DNA of 64,000 bases from contig NZ_NJIX01000003.1 in NCBI RefSeq assembly GCF_002209485.1, forward strand, positions 372,001-436,000, given 5' to 3'. Positions 8,418 through 16,210 of the stretch are shown here, piece by piece. This DNA comes from Achromobacter sp. HZ34 (GTDB lineage Bacteria; Pseudomonadota; Gammaproteobacteria; Burkholderiales; Burkholderiaceae_B). Made by a program: the position numbers and the translations under genes. Numbering within the stretch: the stretch's first letter is position 1; each line of letters starts with the position of its first letter. The notes under the pieces are model-generated. The model made no database searches. It had not been told where the DNA came from and saw nothing but the letters and a program-made list of their open reading frames with translations.

Positions 8418-10634
8418 ATGAATCGGAAAGACGTGTATCCAGGTGCGCGGCGAATCGCCCGCCGGATAATGTGCGCAATGGCGGTATCGCTGGCGAGTGG
8501 CCTTGGCGTTCTGTCTGCAAACCCGGCTTCGGCGGCAAGCTCCGACCCGCTCGGCCCCCTGCGCGGCGCTGAGAAATCCCAGATACGCGATGGCTGGACG
8601 TATCGCGAACAGGGCGGCTGGTTCATTCTGCAAAATGACAACGCCAAGCAATCCGAGCAGACGCTGGTGCTCGACCCGCGCGCGGCGGGCAGCGCCGGCC
8701 GTTATCTTTCCGCCAGCATCACGGTCGAATCGAAGCAGCCGGATGCGTCGATCGGCGTGCTCCTGCGCAACACGGGCTCCGGCAATTTGTGCCTGATGGA
8801 AATCACGGCCTCGGCCGACGCGAATCTGTTCTGCGTCGTCGGCGGGAAAAACATCAAGATCGCCAATCAGCCCAAAGCGGCGAAACTGGGCGGTAAAGAC
8901 CTTATCCAGATGATCGAGTCGGAGGACGGCGCCACGTTTCTCCTGAATGGCAAGAAAGTCGGTACGGTGGAGCCGAGCACGCTGGCAATCGACCAGGTGG
9001 GTTTGATGGCTTATGACACCGGGCTGTTCGGTATCGGTGATTTCAAGAACATGACGTTGGCGCAGGCCAAGCAAGCCGCCGACAGCGCCGGTTCGGGAGG
9101 TTCTGGCGGTTCTGGCGGTTCTGGCGGTTCTGGTGGCTCTGGTGGCTCTGGTGGCTCTGGTGGTTCCGCCAAGAACAATGCGCCCGCTGGCGACCCTGCC
9201 GGTGCCATCCTCAATCCCATGGAGCAACGCTTCTCTGGTGTCGGCCCGATTCCCCAGTTCGACGGCACCGATATACGCCGTGTCGCCGCCTACCTCGGTA
9301 TCGTGCAAAGCGTCTTCATCCATGAGTTCGGCCATGCGCTGATCAACGAACTGGATTTGCCCTCGACCGGTCCGGAAGAAGACGCCGTGGATATCTTTTC
9401 CGCACTGCGCCTGGTGGACCCGACGATCTACAAGTCCAACAGCGCGGATATCGATACGATAGGCCGCGAGGTCGCCATCTATGGCGCCTTGCAGTGGTAC
9501 TACAGCGGCAAGATCAACGAAGCGAACGGCAACGGCGAAACGCCCTGGCAGGACGAACATACCGCCGACCTGAAGCGCTTCCGCAACTTTTTCTGCGTCA
9601 TTTATGGTGGCAATCCCAACGTGTTCGGCAAGATTGCTGAAGCGACCGGCATGAACGACCGTACGCTGGGCCGCTGCGAGCAGGAATACACCAAGCAGAA
9701 CCGCGCCTGGCGCACCATCCTGGCGCCGTATACGCGGGTAGGCCCCTGGAATCCCGAAGGCACGCAACCCGCGAATGCCCCGGGCGCCAAGATCACCGTG
9801 AAGTTCGAGCCTTCCAAGTACCGGGTCGGCAAATACTTCCAAGCCGCCTTCGAAGAGGGCATCACCGGCAACATCCAGGACCTGGCGAAGACCTATGTAC
9901 TGCCGCGTCCGTTGACCGTGGTCTACCGCGACTGCGATCAATTGAACGCGTGGTACAGCCATGAAGATGCCAGCATCACCATGTGCTACAACCTGCTGAG
10001 CTACATGCTCAACATGGTCTCGGACATGGAGATGAACACCGTCGATGGCTGGACCATGGCGAAGGGCCAGGGCGCGTCGAACGGAGCGGGAGCAGGTGCG
10101 GCGCCGTCGAATTCGGCCGGCGCGGCAGCGCCCCAGGGCGGCAACCGCACGACCGCCGCCGCGCCGGTGCCGGTCCCGGCCGGCAACTTCGATGAAGCCA
10201 AGGATTTCGGCATGCCGCCGACGCAGGTTCTTTATCCGGCCCCATACAAGGGGCCCACGCCGACGACGAATCCGCTTGCAACGGTGGTGACCACGGCGCA
10301 GCTGGCCAACTACCTGATGTCGAACGACAAGGTCCTGCTGATCGACACGGGCAAGCTCGACCAGACCATACCTGGCGCCATCCAGGTGCCTGATGCCGGA
10401 CGCGATGGCAGCCTGACTGACTCGTTCCAGGATCAACTCGTGGAATGGCTTGCCAAGCAGACCAAGGGCGACACGGCGAGCCCTGTCATTTTCTTCGGCC
10501 CGGGGCTGAACGACCGCAGTTCCTACAATGCCGCGCTGCGTGCGGGCCGAGGCAAGTTCAAGACGTTCTGGTATCGCGGCGGCACGGAAGCCTGGGTCGC
10601 GGCGGGAATGCCGGTGCGTCCGGTGGGCAAGTAA
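8418..10634 (+). CDS. Exported DUF4344 metallopeptidase with N-terminal beta domain and C-terminal degenerate rhodanese domain
   Basis: Start ATG at 8418 has GGAG 6 bases upstream and gives a signal peptide ending near ANPASA (738 aa in all). Residues about 45-220 look like a laminin-G/DUF1080-type beta sandwich (DGWTYREQGGWFILQND, SIGVLLRNTGSG). Residues about 225-251 are a (Gly-Gly-Ser)n linker. A metalloprotease domain follows with zinc motif HEFGH at 302-306 and, later, DCDQLNAWYSHEDASITMCYNL, the pattern I know from DUF4344 peptidases. Residues about 625-735 form a rhodanese-like fold (VLLIDTGKL, FWYRGGTEAWVAAGMPV), but the loop that should carry the catalytic Cys reads FFGPGLNDRSSYNAAL without Cys. 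It ends shortly before a strong terminator. It may bind and cut an envelope protein; the substrate is unknown. Confidence 0.75.
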   Translation: MNRKDVYPGARRIARRIMCAMAVSLASGLGVLSANPASAASSDPLGPLRGAEKSQIRDGWTYREQGGWFILQNDNAKQSEQTLVLDPRAAGSAGRYLSASITVESKQPDASIGVLLRNTGSGNLCLMEITASADANLFCVVGGKNIKIANQPKAAKLGGKDLIQMIESEDGATFLLNGKKVGTVEPSTLAIDQVGLMAYDTGLFGIGDFKNMTLAQAKQAADSAGSGGSGGSGGSGGSGGSGGSGGSGGSAKNNAPAGDPAGAILNPMEQRFSGVGPIPQFDGTDIRRVAAYLGIVQSVFIHEFGHALINELDLPSTGPEEDAVDIFSALRLVDPTIYKSNSADIDTIGREVAIYGALQWYYSGKINEANGNGETPWQDEHTADLKRFRNFFCVIYGGNPNVFGKIAEATGMNDRTLGRCEQEYTKQNRAWRTILAPYTRVGPWNPEGTQPANAPGAKITVKFEPSKYRVGKYFQAAFEEGITGNIQDLAKTYVLPRPLTVVYRDCDQLNAWYSHEDASITMCYNLLSYMLNMVSDMEMNTVDGWTMAKGQGASNGAGAGAAPSNSAGAAAPQGGNRTTAAAPVPVPAGNFDEAKDFGMPPTQVLYPAPYKGPTPTTNPLATVVTTAQLANYLMSNDKVLLIDTGKLDQTIPGAIQVPDAGRDGSLTDSFQDQLVEWLAKQTKGDTASPVIFFGPGLNDRSSYNAALRAGRGKFKTFWYRGGTEAWVAAGMPVRPVGK
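9090..9168 (+). repeat. 9-bp in-frame tandem repeat coding for Gly-Gly-Ser
   Basis: About eight copies of a 9-bp unit (GGCGGTTCT or GGTGGCTCT) follow each other inside the metallopeptidase gene and code for a flexible linker. The third-base variants occur in blocks, as expected from slipped-strand or unequal copying. Each gain or loss of a unit keeps the frame and only changes the distance between the N-terminal domain and the peptidase. Confidence 0.85.
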
Positions 10635-10712
10635 AAGGAGCAGGCCCGGATCGTAAAGGCCGGCGGCCTGATCGTTCATAGCCGGTGATATCGCCGGTCT
10701 CGACGAAAAAGA

Positions 10713-10745
10713 ACGGCCCCGTGTGAGGAAACACGGGGCCGTTTT
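10713..10745. terminator. Rho-independent terminator, usable from both strands
   Basis: A perfect 12-bp stem (10713-10724 with 10731-10742) encloses a GAGGAA loop. It is followed by TTTT on the + strand and by a run of T on the - strand (A-run at 10706-10710). It lies 79 bp after the metallopeptidase stop and about 170 bp after the convergent DUF4148 gene, so it can end both transcripts. Confidence 0.85.
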
Positions 10746-10913
10746 GCTGCATCGCGAGGACTTCGAGAACTGCTCCCGCCTCGCGCCGGGAAGCCCGCCA
10801 GGCCAGCACGCCTGGCAAGCCGGACTTCTATTCTGGCCGCGCGCAGTGGCGCGGTTTATTTCAGCAGGCTGAGCCGGTGGCTGCCTGTCGAGTTCTTTAC
10901 TGCGATCCTGCAA

Positions 10914-11237
10914 TCAGCCTTGGAAAGGCACGTTGTTCGTGTCACCGAAGGCGGTGGCACCAGGCGTCTTCGCAACGTCAGCGGCGACTTGGGCACGCGA
11001 CACGTTGGATTCGGCTTGGGCCGAGAACGCGACGTTGTCGCTGTCACCGAAGGCAACCAGGCCTTCGTTCTTCGCTTGTTGCAGTTCGGCTTGAATCTGG
11101 GCACGGCTGGTCGAGCTGTCGGCTTGGCCGTAGGTACCTTGGAAAGGCACGTTATCGATGTCGCCGCGGGGGGTACCGGCTTGGGCGGCACCGATCAAGG
11201 CAAACGAAACGATCAGCGAGGTGGCGATGGTCTTCAT
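10914..11237 (-). CDS. DUF4148 domain-containing exported protein, copy 1
   Basis: This 107-aa protein has a signal peptide MKTIATSLIVSFALIGAAQAG and a mature part that contains the DUF4148 hallmark SRAQIQAELQQAKNEGLVAFGDSD. A second related unit follows (SNVSRAQVAADVAKTPGATAFGDTN). The words DNVPFQG, DNVAFSA and NNVPFQG form an internal three-part repeat. Start ATG at 11237 has AGGAGA six bases upstream. DUF4148 proteins are small periplasmic or secreted proteins, abundant in Burkholderiales, of unknown function. It differs from copy 2 at one residue (Lys for Ala after ADVA). Confidence 0.85.
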   Translation of the reverse strand: MKTIATSLIVSFALIGAAQAGTPRGDIDNVPFQGTYGQADSSTSRAQIQAELQQAKNEGLVAFGDSDNVAFSAQAESNVSRAQVAADVAKTPGATAFGDTNNVPFQG

Positions 11238-11583
11238 GGCAGTTCTCCTAGTCCTAGTCAGTGGGAGCAGACCGTATCGGCTAATTCCGTGTGGTCTGTT
11301 GCTGTTCCCGATGACTGAATTCTGCGCCTGCAAGCCCTAGGGATAAACCCGATATTCGCCAAATCACCTTTCCAAAAAAGAAGGCAATGCTGCTATTCCC
11401 CCAATAAACAATCGCTATGGAAAGCCGCCCCCCGCTGCTATCAAACAGATGCAGCAGAGAAACCGCGTTGTAGGACCGGTCTGATTTTGCAGAACATGCA
11501 GCTGCAACGCGCGTTGCACAGACAGATTGGCGGCAAGGACGATTGCTGCCCGAGGCTGGATACCACGGTAAAAGGCGGTCTAT

Positions 11584-11886
11584 ATGACTCACGAGGATGC
11601 AGGTGAAAACATCAGAGGCCAACGCGGCAGCGGCAGTGTGGAAATGTTATGCCTCCCACACTTTTCATCAGTCGCTCGCGGAGGTTGCCTCCGACACGGT
11701 GGCAGATGGGGTCTTCCTGCAAATCGAGTCGACCTGCTCCAGGACGGACATACATGGCGAGTCACTGACGGCGACATGTCGTTCTATGCCGGACTGGCCG
11801 ACGAGGATTTCGCGGCAAGCATCGAAAGCAGCAGCGAGATAAACCAGGATTTGAGCGGCGTCGGTATCATCAACGTTTACGCATGA
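11584..11886 (+). other. Doubtful small ORF, possibly a gene remnant
   Basis: Two overlapping + frames are open here: one from 11584 (100 codons) and one from 11597 (81 codons). Neither shows a known domain. The end of the first (WRVTDGDMSFYAGLADEDFAASIES) reads like real protein, while its first half does not; the beginning of the second also reads like protein. That is what a frameshifted remnant would look like. No good ribosome site is visible. The rest of 11421-11969 shows nothing I can name. Confidence 0.2.
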
Positions 11887-11975
11887 AGGACACTCGCTTC
11901 CCATGAAGCCCATAAAGCCTGCACGAGCGGACTACCACACCGACGATAGATCCTGGCACCTGTTTGGGGATGACG

Positions 11976-12137
11976 ATGGCGCTCTCCATTCAGCATCTGG
12001 CCGAACGGGTCAATTACTTCGTCGATGATTACAGGGGCCGACGCATCAACGGCCCGCTACTCTCGGCCGCCATCGAGGCGTGCTCGGCGATACAAAGCGA
12101 GTTGAACGACGAGAGTTCCCGTAGTCCTACAAACTAG
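11976..12137 (+). CDS. Small hypothetical protein, 53 aa
   Basis: A short open frame begins at ATG 11976 (or ATG 11970) with GGGGA directly upstream and ends at TAG 12137. The protein is charged and looks mostly helical (LSIQHLAERVNYFVDDYRG, then PLLSAAIEACSAIQSELND). It has no signal peptide or membrane segment. Its 3' end overlaps the first codons of the decayed hicB frame. It does not resemble HicA. It could be a real small gene or chance. Confidence 0.3.
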   Translation: MALSIQHLAERVNYFVDDYRGRRINGPLLSAAIEACSAIQSELNDESSRSPTN

Positions 12138-12412
12138 CGACCGCGTTCGCTATGGCGTAACCGTACCCGATCTGCCCGGTTGTTTTTCAGCAGGTGACAC
12201 ATTCGAAGAAGCGCTGGACTGCGTCAAGGAAGCTATCGACGTACCCCTCGAAGGCCTTGCGGAACAAGGTGACGAAGTGCCGGTCCCGCGCCCAATCCAG
12301 GAGCATCGAGCCAATCATGATATTGATCGACGCTTACGCGAAAGCTCACGGCGCCACTCGCAGCGGCTTACTGGTCGAGGCGGCGCGGCGCGCCATGAGA
12401 GGCCGAGGCTAG
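12109..12412 (+). pseudogene. Decayed hicB-type antitoxin gene
   Basis: HicB antitoxins have a partial RNase-H-like domain followed by a DNA-binding ribbon-helix-helix part. Here the first frame reads RVPVVLQTSDRVRYGVTVPD, then LPGCFSAGDTFEEALDCVKE and, further on, PVPRPIQEHRAN, a clear HicB N-terminal domain. About position 12318 the frame shifts by one and the text resumes with LIDAYAKAHGATRSGLLVEA and ARRAM, the end of the HicB DNA-binding part. Some 35 residues between the two are missing. An ACG at 12109 stands where the start codon is expected. No HicA toxin gene is next to it. The gene is therefore not functional. Confidence 0.75.
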
Positions 12413-12473
12413 GAACAAGGACTCAGACCGCACGCAGCCTGCCACCGATATAAACAGTTTCGCTAAAAAAAAG

Positions 12474-12506
12474 ACGGCCCCGTGTGAGGAAACACGGGGC
12501 CGTTTT
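12474..12506. terminator. Rho-independent terminator of DUF4148 copy 2
   Basis: It has the same 12-bp stem and GAGGAA loop as the hairpin at 10713. An A-run at 12465-12472 gives a T-tail for the leftward DUF4148 transcript, and TTTT follows on the + strand. It lies about 235 bp after the DUF4148 stop. Confidence 0.8.
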
Positions 12507-12740
12507 GCTGCATCGCGAGGAGTTTGAGAACTGCTCCCGCCTCGCGTCGGGAAGCCCGCCAGGCCAGCACGCCTGGCAAGCCGGACTTCTATTCTGGCCG
12601 CGCGTAGTGGCGCGGTTTATTTCAGCAGGCTGAGCCGATGGCTGCCTGTCGAGTTCTTCACTGCGATCCTGCAATTCGGTAATGCTCGATCAGGTGATGC
12701 TGGAACACGATCTCGCGCTCCCTGATCGATGCTCTTGCGA

Positions 12741-13064
12741 TCAGCCTTGGAAAGGCACGTTGTTCGTGTCGCCGAAGGCGGTAGCACCGGGCGTTGCCGC
12801 AACGTCAGCGGCGACTTGGGCACGCGACACGTTGGATTCGGCTTGAGCCGAGAACGCGACGTTGTCGCTGTCACCGAAGGCAACCAGGCCTTCGTTCTTC
12901 GCTTGTTGCAGTTCGGCTTGAATCTGGGCACGGCTGGTCGAGCTGTCGGCTTGGCCGTAGGTACCTTGGAAAGGCACGTTGTCGATGTCGCCGCGGGGGG
13001 TACCGGCTTGGGCGGCACCAATCAGGGCAAACGAAACGATCAGCGAGGTGGCGATGGTCTTCAT
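12741..13064 (-). CDS. DUF4148 domain-containing exported protein, copy 2
   Basis: This is a 107-aa twin of the protein at 10914-11237, identical except for one residue (ADVAATPG here). Signal peptide, SRAQIQAELQQAKNEGL signature, repeated DNVPFQG words and AGGAGA ribosome site are all the same. The upstream 180 bp, including the promoter, is also nearly the same, so both genes are probably expressed alike. Function of the family is unknown. Confidence 0.85.
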   Translation of the reverse strand: MKTIATSLIVSFALIGAAQAGTPRGDIDNVPFQGTYGQADSSTSRAQIQAELQQAKNEGLVAFGDSDNVAFSAQAESNVSRAQVAADVAATPGATAFGDTNNVPFQG

Positions 13065-13278
13065 GGCAGTTCTCCTAGTCCTAGTCAGTGGGAGCAGACC
13101 GTGTCGGCTAATTCCGTGTGGTCTGTTGCTGTTCCCGATGACTGAATTCTGCGCTCGCAAGCCCTAGGGATAAACCCGATATCCGCTAAATCACCTTTCC
13201 AAAAAAGAGACCAATGCTGCTATTGCCACCATTAATGCTTGCTATGGGTGGGCCGTCTTCGCCGGCTGTTGATCAAAC

Positions 13279-13313
13279 GAAAAAACCCCGCAGGCGATAA
13301 ACGCTACGGGGTT
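13279..13313 (-). terminator. Terminator of tRNA-Ser
   Basis: On the minus strand AACCCCG and CGGGGTT form a stem (13307-13313 with 13284-13290) around a 16-base loop, followed by TTTTTTCG. It lies about 33 bp beyond the tRNA 3' end. Confidence 0.7.
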
Positions 13314-13345
13314 CCTTGGTTCCTGGACTGGCCAGGTTGAATTCT

Positions 13346-13436
13346 TGGCGGACAGAGGGGGATTCGAACCCCCGATACGCTTTTGACGTATACACGCTTT
13401 CCAGGCGTGCGCCTTCAACCGCTCGGCCACCTGTCC
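13346..13436 (-). tRNA. tRNA-Ser (anticodon GGA)
   Basis: Read on the minus strand, the sequence starts GGACAGGTGGCCGAG and ends GTTCGAATCCCCC, then a closing acceptor strand and an encoded CCA (13346-13348). The anticodon loop reads CTGGAAAG, giving anticodon GGA, which reads UCC and UCU. A long variable arm, typical of tRNA-Ser, lies between the anticodon and T arms. Length is 91 nt with CCA. Confidence 0.95.
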
Positions 13437-13577
13437 TGATCCGGATTTTTCGTCCGGGCAGACCCGAAACGGAAAACGGCAATCCGCGATTCTAGCAGAT
13501 CCAGATGAAACGTGCTGGCAAGCGTGGGCAACGTCAGTCAGCCAAAATACCTCACCAATCCCCAAAGGCCACCGACA

Positions 13578-14435
13578 ATGCGCAATCTGGATTTCAGCTC
13601 CTGGCAGGCACTGCTCTCCACCCTGCTGGGCCTCGCGGTATTTACGTTGATCGGCGTGGGGATCCGCCTCATCGTGATGCAGACGATCCAGCAAAGGCGG
13701 CAGCGCGAAAACAGGCAGGTCAATGAGCGCCTGCGTACGCTTATCGCTGCCTACAAGACATTGGGCGGATCGTTCACCGGGAGCCTGCTGGTCGACCCCA
13801 CGCACCTGCGTGATCTACGCCTGGGCACGAAAGGCAGCACGTCCGCGTCCGATGCCGCCAAATCAGCTGCGGCGCCCACGATGACATCCGGTACCGCCCA
13901 AACTTCCGCGCCACCCGCAGGTACCGTTGACCCCGCCCCCACCGGCACGGCGCTCACGCTGCCAGCCCCCAACGATGCCGCCAACGGCGACAACGGCAAT
14001 CCATCCGAACGCCGCCGCCGCATCCGCGATGCAGTCGAAGCAGCGCTGTCGGACATCATCCTGCTGGGAACGGAAGAACAGGTCAGGATGGCGGCGCACG
14101 CAGCCACCGAAATGGCGCAGGGTCGGCCCGTCCATACCGCCGACCTGGTGGTGTCCCTGAGAAACTTCATCCGCAAGGTGCTGGACCTGGAACCCATACC
14201 CCGCGCAGTGATCATCCCCGAGCAGGGCCCCGCTCGCCCCGCCCCCTCGGGCGGGAAAGGCAAGGAAGGCGGCAAGGATAATGCGGGTGTGGGAGGCGGC
14301 GGAGGTGGTGGCGGCGGAACAGGCGGAGGCGAAGGCGGTGGTAGTGGTGGCGGCGCCGGCATGGGCATGGGTATGGGCCTGGGCGCAGGCGTCGGCGCCG
14401 CTCACAACCTCCACGACGACGACACCACGAGCTGA
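13578..14435 (+). CDS. Hypothetical membrane-anchored protein with Gly-rich tail
   Basis: This 285-aa protein is not recognised as a named family. It has one N-terminal membrane segment (LLSTLLGLAVFTLIGVGIRL), a basic stretch QQRRQRENRQVNERLRTLIAAYKTLGGSF, and a Ser/Ala/Pro/Thr-rich linker. A helical region follows (RRRRIRDAVEAALSDIILLG, VRMAAHAATEMAQG, TADLVVSLRNFIRKVL). The last 60 residues are almost only Gly with some Met and Ala. It probably sits in the inner membrane with its bulk in the cytoplasm. The start at 13578 places the membrane segment near the N-terminus; the in-frame start at 13512 lies close to the tRNA promoter. Confidence 0.6.
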   Translation: MRNLDFSSWQALLSTLLGLAVFTLIGVGIRLIVMQTIQQRRQRENRQVNERLRTLIAAYKTLGGSFTGSLLVDPTHLRDLRLGTKGSTSASDAAKSAAAPTMTSGTAQTSAPPAGTVDPAPTGTALTLPAPNDAANGDNGNPSERRRRIRDAVEAALSDIILLGTEEQVRMAAHAATEMAQGRPVHTADLVVSLRNFIRKVLDLEPIPRAVIIPEQGPARPAPSGGKGKEGGKDNAGVGGGGGGGGGTGGGEGGGSGGGAGMGMGMGLGAGVGAAHNLHDDDTTS

Positions 14436-14444
14436 CTACCAGCC

Positions 14445-16208
14445 CTACCGCCCCACCCCACCCCGCGTCACACAATTCAAATAACCGTCCACCGCCGCCA
14501 GCACCGTCGCCGTCTGCACGACCTGCGCAAACCGGAACCGGTCTCCATAGACCGTCTCATCGGGAAATTCACTGATCAACATCAGCGGCACCCGCTCGTT
14601 CGCCGACTCGGTTATCTGCACGGGAATACCGTTGAGCATGTCAAAGCCCCGCTCCTGCGCATGCGCCTGGAATAGCGCCACCTGGCGGGCATTGAAGCGA
14701 ATCAGCTCCGGATGCTCCCGTGCAAGCCGGACGGTGATGTTCTCCATCAGCGCGCGCGCCTTGCCGCCCCACCCCGGCTGGTGCCGCAAGACCAGGAAAT
14801 ACCCTTTGGGCACGGTCCACAACTCGAAATTACGCGGCAGATAACCCGACAAAGGCCGCGTCCATTCATGTGCCGGATAACCATGCAGGCTGATGTGCAA
14901 CTGCGCACCACTCACCTCATACGCCTTGAACCGCGCCTCCAGTTCGTAATACGGCGCCTTCTCGCGATAAGCCAGATCATCGCCCAGGGCGGTATATCGT
15001 GCAGCATGGTGCATATGCCGAGGATTGCCCTGGCAAAGCTGTCCAAACAGCGCATAGCCATCCGGATTCTCCAGCCCGATCAACACAAAATGCGAATCCA
15101 CCCGCGACTTCAACACATGCGCGGCCGCCAGCGCACCAACCACGCCGGACGCTTCGTTCGCATGCTGCCCGCCGGAAATCACCACGGCCGGCTCCGCGCC
15201 CCGCACATAGCTGCCCAGCACGGCACGCCCTTGCCGCGTCCGCACGCTGAAAGGCTCGCCGCCCACGACGTGCATCTCATGCGCAATGCGTTCGGGCGAC
15301 AGCGGCCCGTTGACCTCCGACAACGGCGTCCCCAAGGACCGCGCCACCAGCTCCTTCACCGGCGCGAACGACTCGGTGGCGATGCGCAGCTTGATTTCGC
15401 GCTCGCTCTGGCGGACATCCGGCACGATCTGCCCCGGCTGCATGCCGCGGTTTCCCGGCGGCCGCCCCGAATGGCGCTGGAATACCTCCAGCAAACCGAA
15501 GTAGATCTCCTCGTGCATGGCCTCGAAGGTACTGATGACCTCGTCCTCGTAGCCGGTGTCACGCTCGATTCCCGGCAGATCCACGGCAATCTCCAGCCGC
15601 TCGAAATAAGGCTCGCTGTCACCCCAAGGATGATCGCCGACGACGCGCAATATCGTCTCGTGCATCCGCGAATACTCAGTCGGACGCGCCTCGTCCAGCA
15701 ACACTCTGCCGTCCGCCCCTTCCACCTTCACCCATCCCGTCGGCGTCAGGCTGACAACGCCGGCATGGTCGGTCACGACATGGTTTGGCGCGAACACTTT
15801 CTTCTGCTCCGTGCGAGCGGTGGCATAGCGCAGCTCGATGGCATACTCCAGCTGGGGACCACCCGGCTCGAAAGTGACCTCGATGGTGTCCAGCATGCCG
15901 ACCAGCGGATAGGCTTCCAAGGTGAACCGGCGCCGTGGCGCCTCGGCATGCACCGGATAGCGCACGGTTACGCCAGCCAGCCCGTTCACCTCGACTTCGT
16001 CCAGGAAGAAATGCACCAGCGGCTTGTACGCGCTATAAAAATGCGCCTCCACGCCCACCTGTGCCAGACGCCGCTCCGCCGCGCGCCGCGCCGGGGCCCC
16101 CTCGAACAGCCACGCATGAACGCGGGCGCCCCGGTAAGCGGGGTCGGAAAACTCCTGCACCCAGGCATCCAGGGTGCGCTCGAAAGTCTGTTCCAGCAGT
16201 ATTGCCAT
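14445..16208 (-). CDS. M14 family zinc carboxypeptidase-like protein
   Basis: This 587-aa protein has a long N-terminal part of beta type. A peptidase half begins near residue 340 with the zinc motif H-x-x-E (GGQHANEASG, His349 and Glu352), then LIGLENPDGYALF, and later ISLHGYPAHEWTRPLSGYLP, which holds the third zinc ligand (His). These fit the M14 carboxypeptidase fold. No signal peptide is seen, so it should work in the cytoplasm. It is the last gene of the peptide ABC operon, starting 2 bp after the permease stop, so it very probably trims what that transporter imports. Specificity is not evident. Confidence 0.75.
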   Translation of the reverse strand: MAILLEQTFERTLDAWVQEFSDPAYRGARVHAWLFEGAPARRAAERRLAQVGVEAHFYSAYKPLVHFFLDEVEVNGLAGVTVRYPVHAEAPRRRFTLEAYPLVGMLDTIEVTFEPGGPQLEYAIELRYATARTEQKKVFAPNHVVTDHAGVVSLTPTGWVKVEGADGRVLLDEARPTEYSRMHETILRVVGDHPWGDSEPYFERLEIAVDLPGIERDTGYEDEVISTFEAMHEEIYFGLLEVFQRHSGRPPGNRGMQPGQIVPDVRQSEREIKLRIATESFAPVKELVARSLGTPLSEVNGPLSPERIAHEMHVVGGEPFSVRTRQGRAVLGSYVRGAEPAVVISGGQHANEASGVVGALAAAHVLKSRVDSHFVLIGLENPDGYALFGQLCQGNPRHMHHAARYTALGDDLAYREKAPYYELEARFKAYEVSGAQLHISLHGYPAHEWTRPLSGYLPRNFELWTVPKGYFLVLRHQPGWGGKARALMENITVRLAREHPELIRFNARQVALFQAHAQERGFDMLNGIPVQITESANERVPLMLISEFPDETVYGDRFRFAQVVQTATVLAAVDGYLNCVTRGGVGR

Positions 16209-16210
16209 GT

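Larger units (their letters stand above)
10703..11420. repeat. Duplicated block, copy 1 (DUF4148 gene with flanks)
   Basis: This block is nearly identical to 12463-13247. It covers a terminator hairpin, about 165 bp of untranslated sequence, the DUF4148 gene, and about 180 bp upstream of that gene down to the shared GCTATGG. Copy 1 lacks about 70 bp that copy 2 has just after the gene's stop codon (about 12674-12740). The non-coding parts are as conserved as the gene, which points to a fairly recent duplication. Confidence 0.85.
12463..13247. repeat. Duplicated block, copy 2 (DUF4148 gene with flanks)
   Basis: This is the second copy of the block at 10703-11420, in the same orientation and about 1.76 kb away. 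It carries the same terminator hairpin (stem 12474-12485 with 12492-12503), the same untranslated sequence, the DUF4148 gene and its upstream region. It contains an extra segment at about 12674-12740 that copy 1 lacks. Similarity stops at GCTATGG (13241-13247), just before the tRNA-Ser terminator. Confidence 0.85.

Noticed and set aside
9090-9168. CRISPR-like repeat array
   Set aside because: Units of 9 bp without spacers code for Gly-Gly-Ser in frame. It is a coding tandem repeat.
8385-10913. 842-codon open frame antisense to the metallopeptidase gene
   Set aside because: Its translation is rich in Arg, Gly and Gln without domains, and the sense strand carries a clear signal peptide, HEFGH motif and conserved regions. 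It is a shadow caused by high GC.
10750-10913. Small minus-strand gene conserved in both duplicated blocks (MQDRSKELDRQP-like)
   Set aside because: Conservation is explained by the recent block duplication, and the frame reads through the terminator hairpin. No ribosome site is seen.
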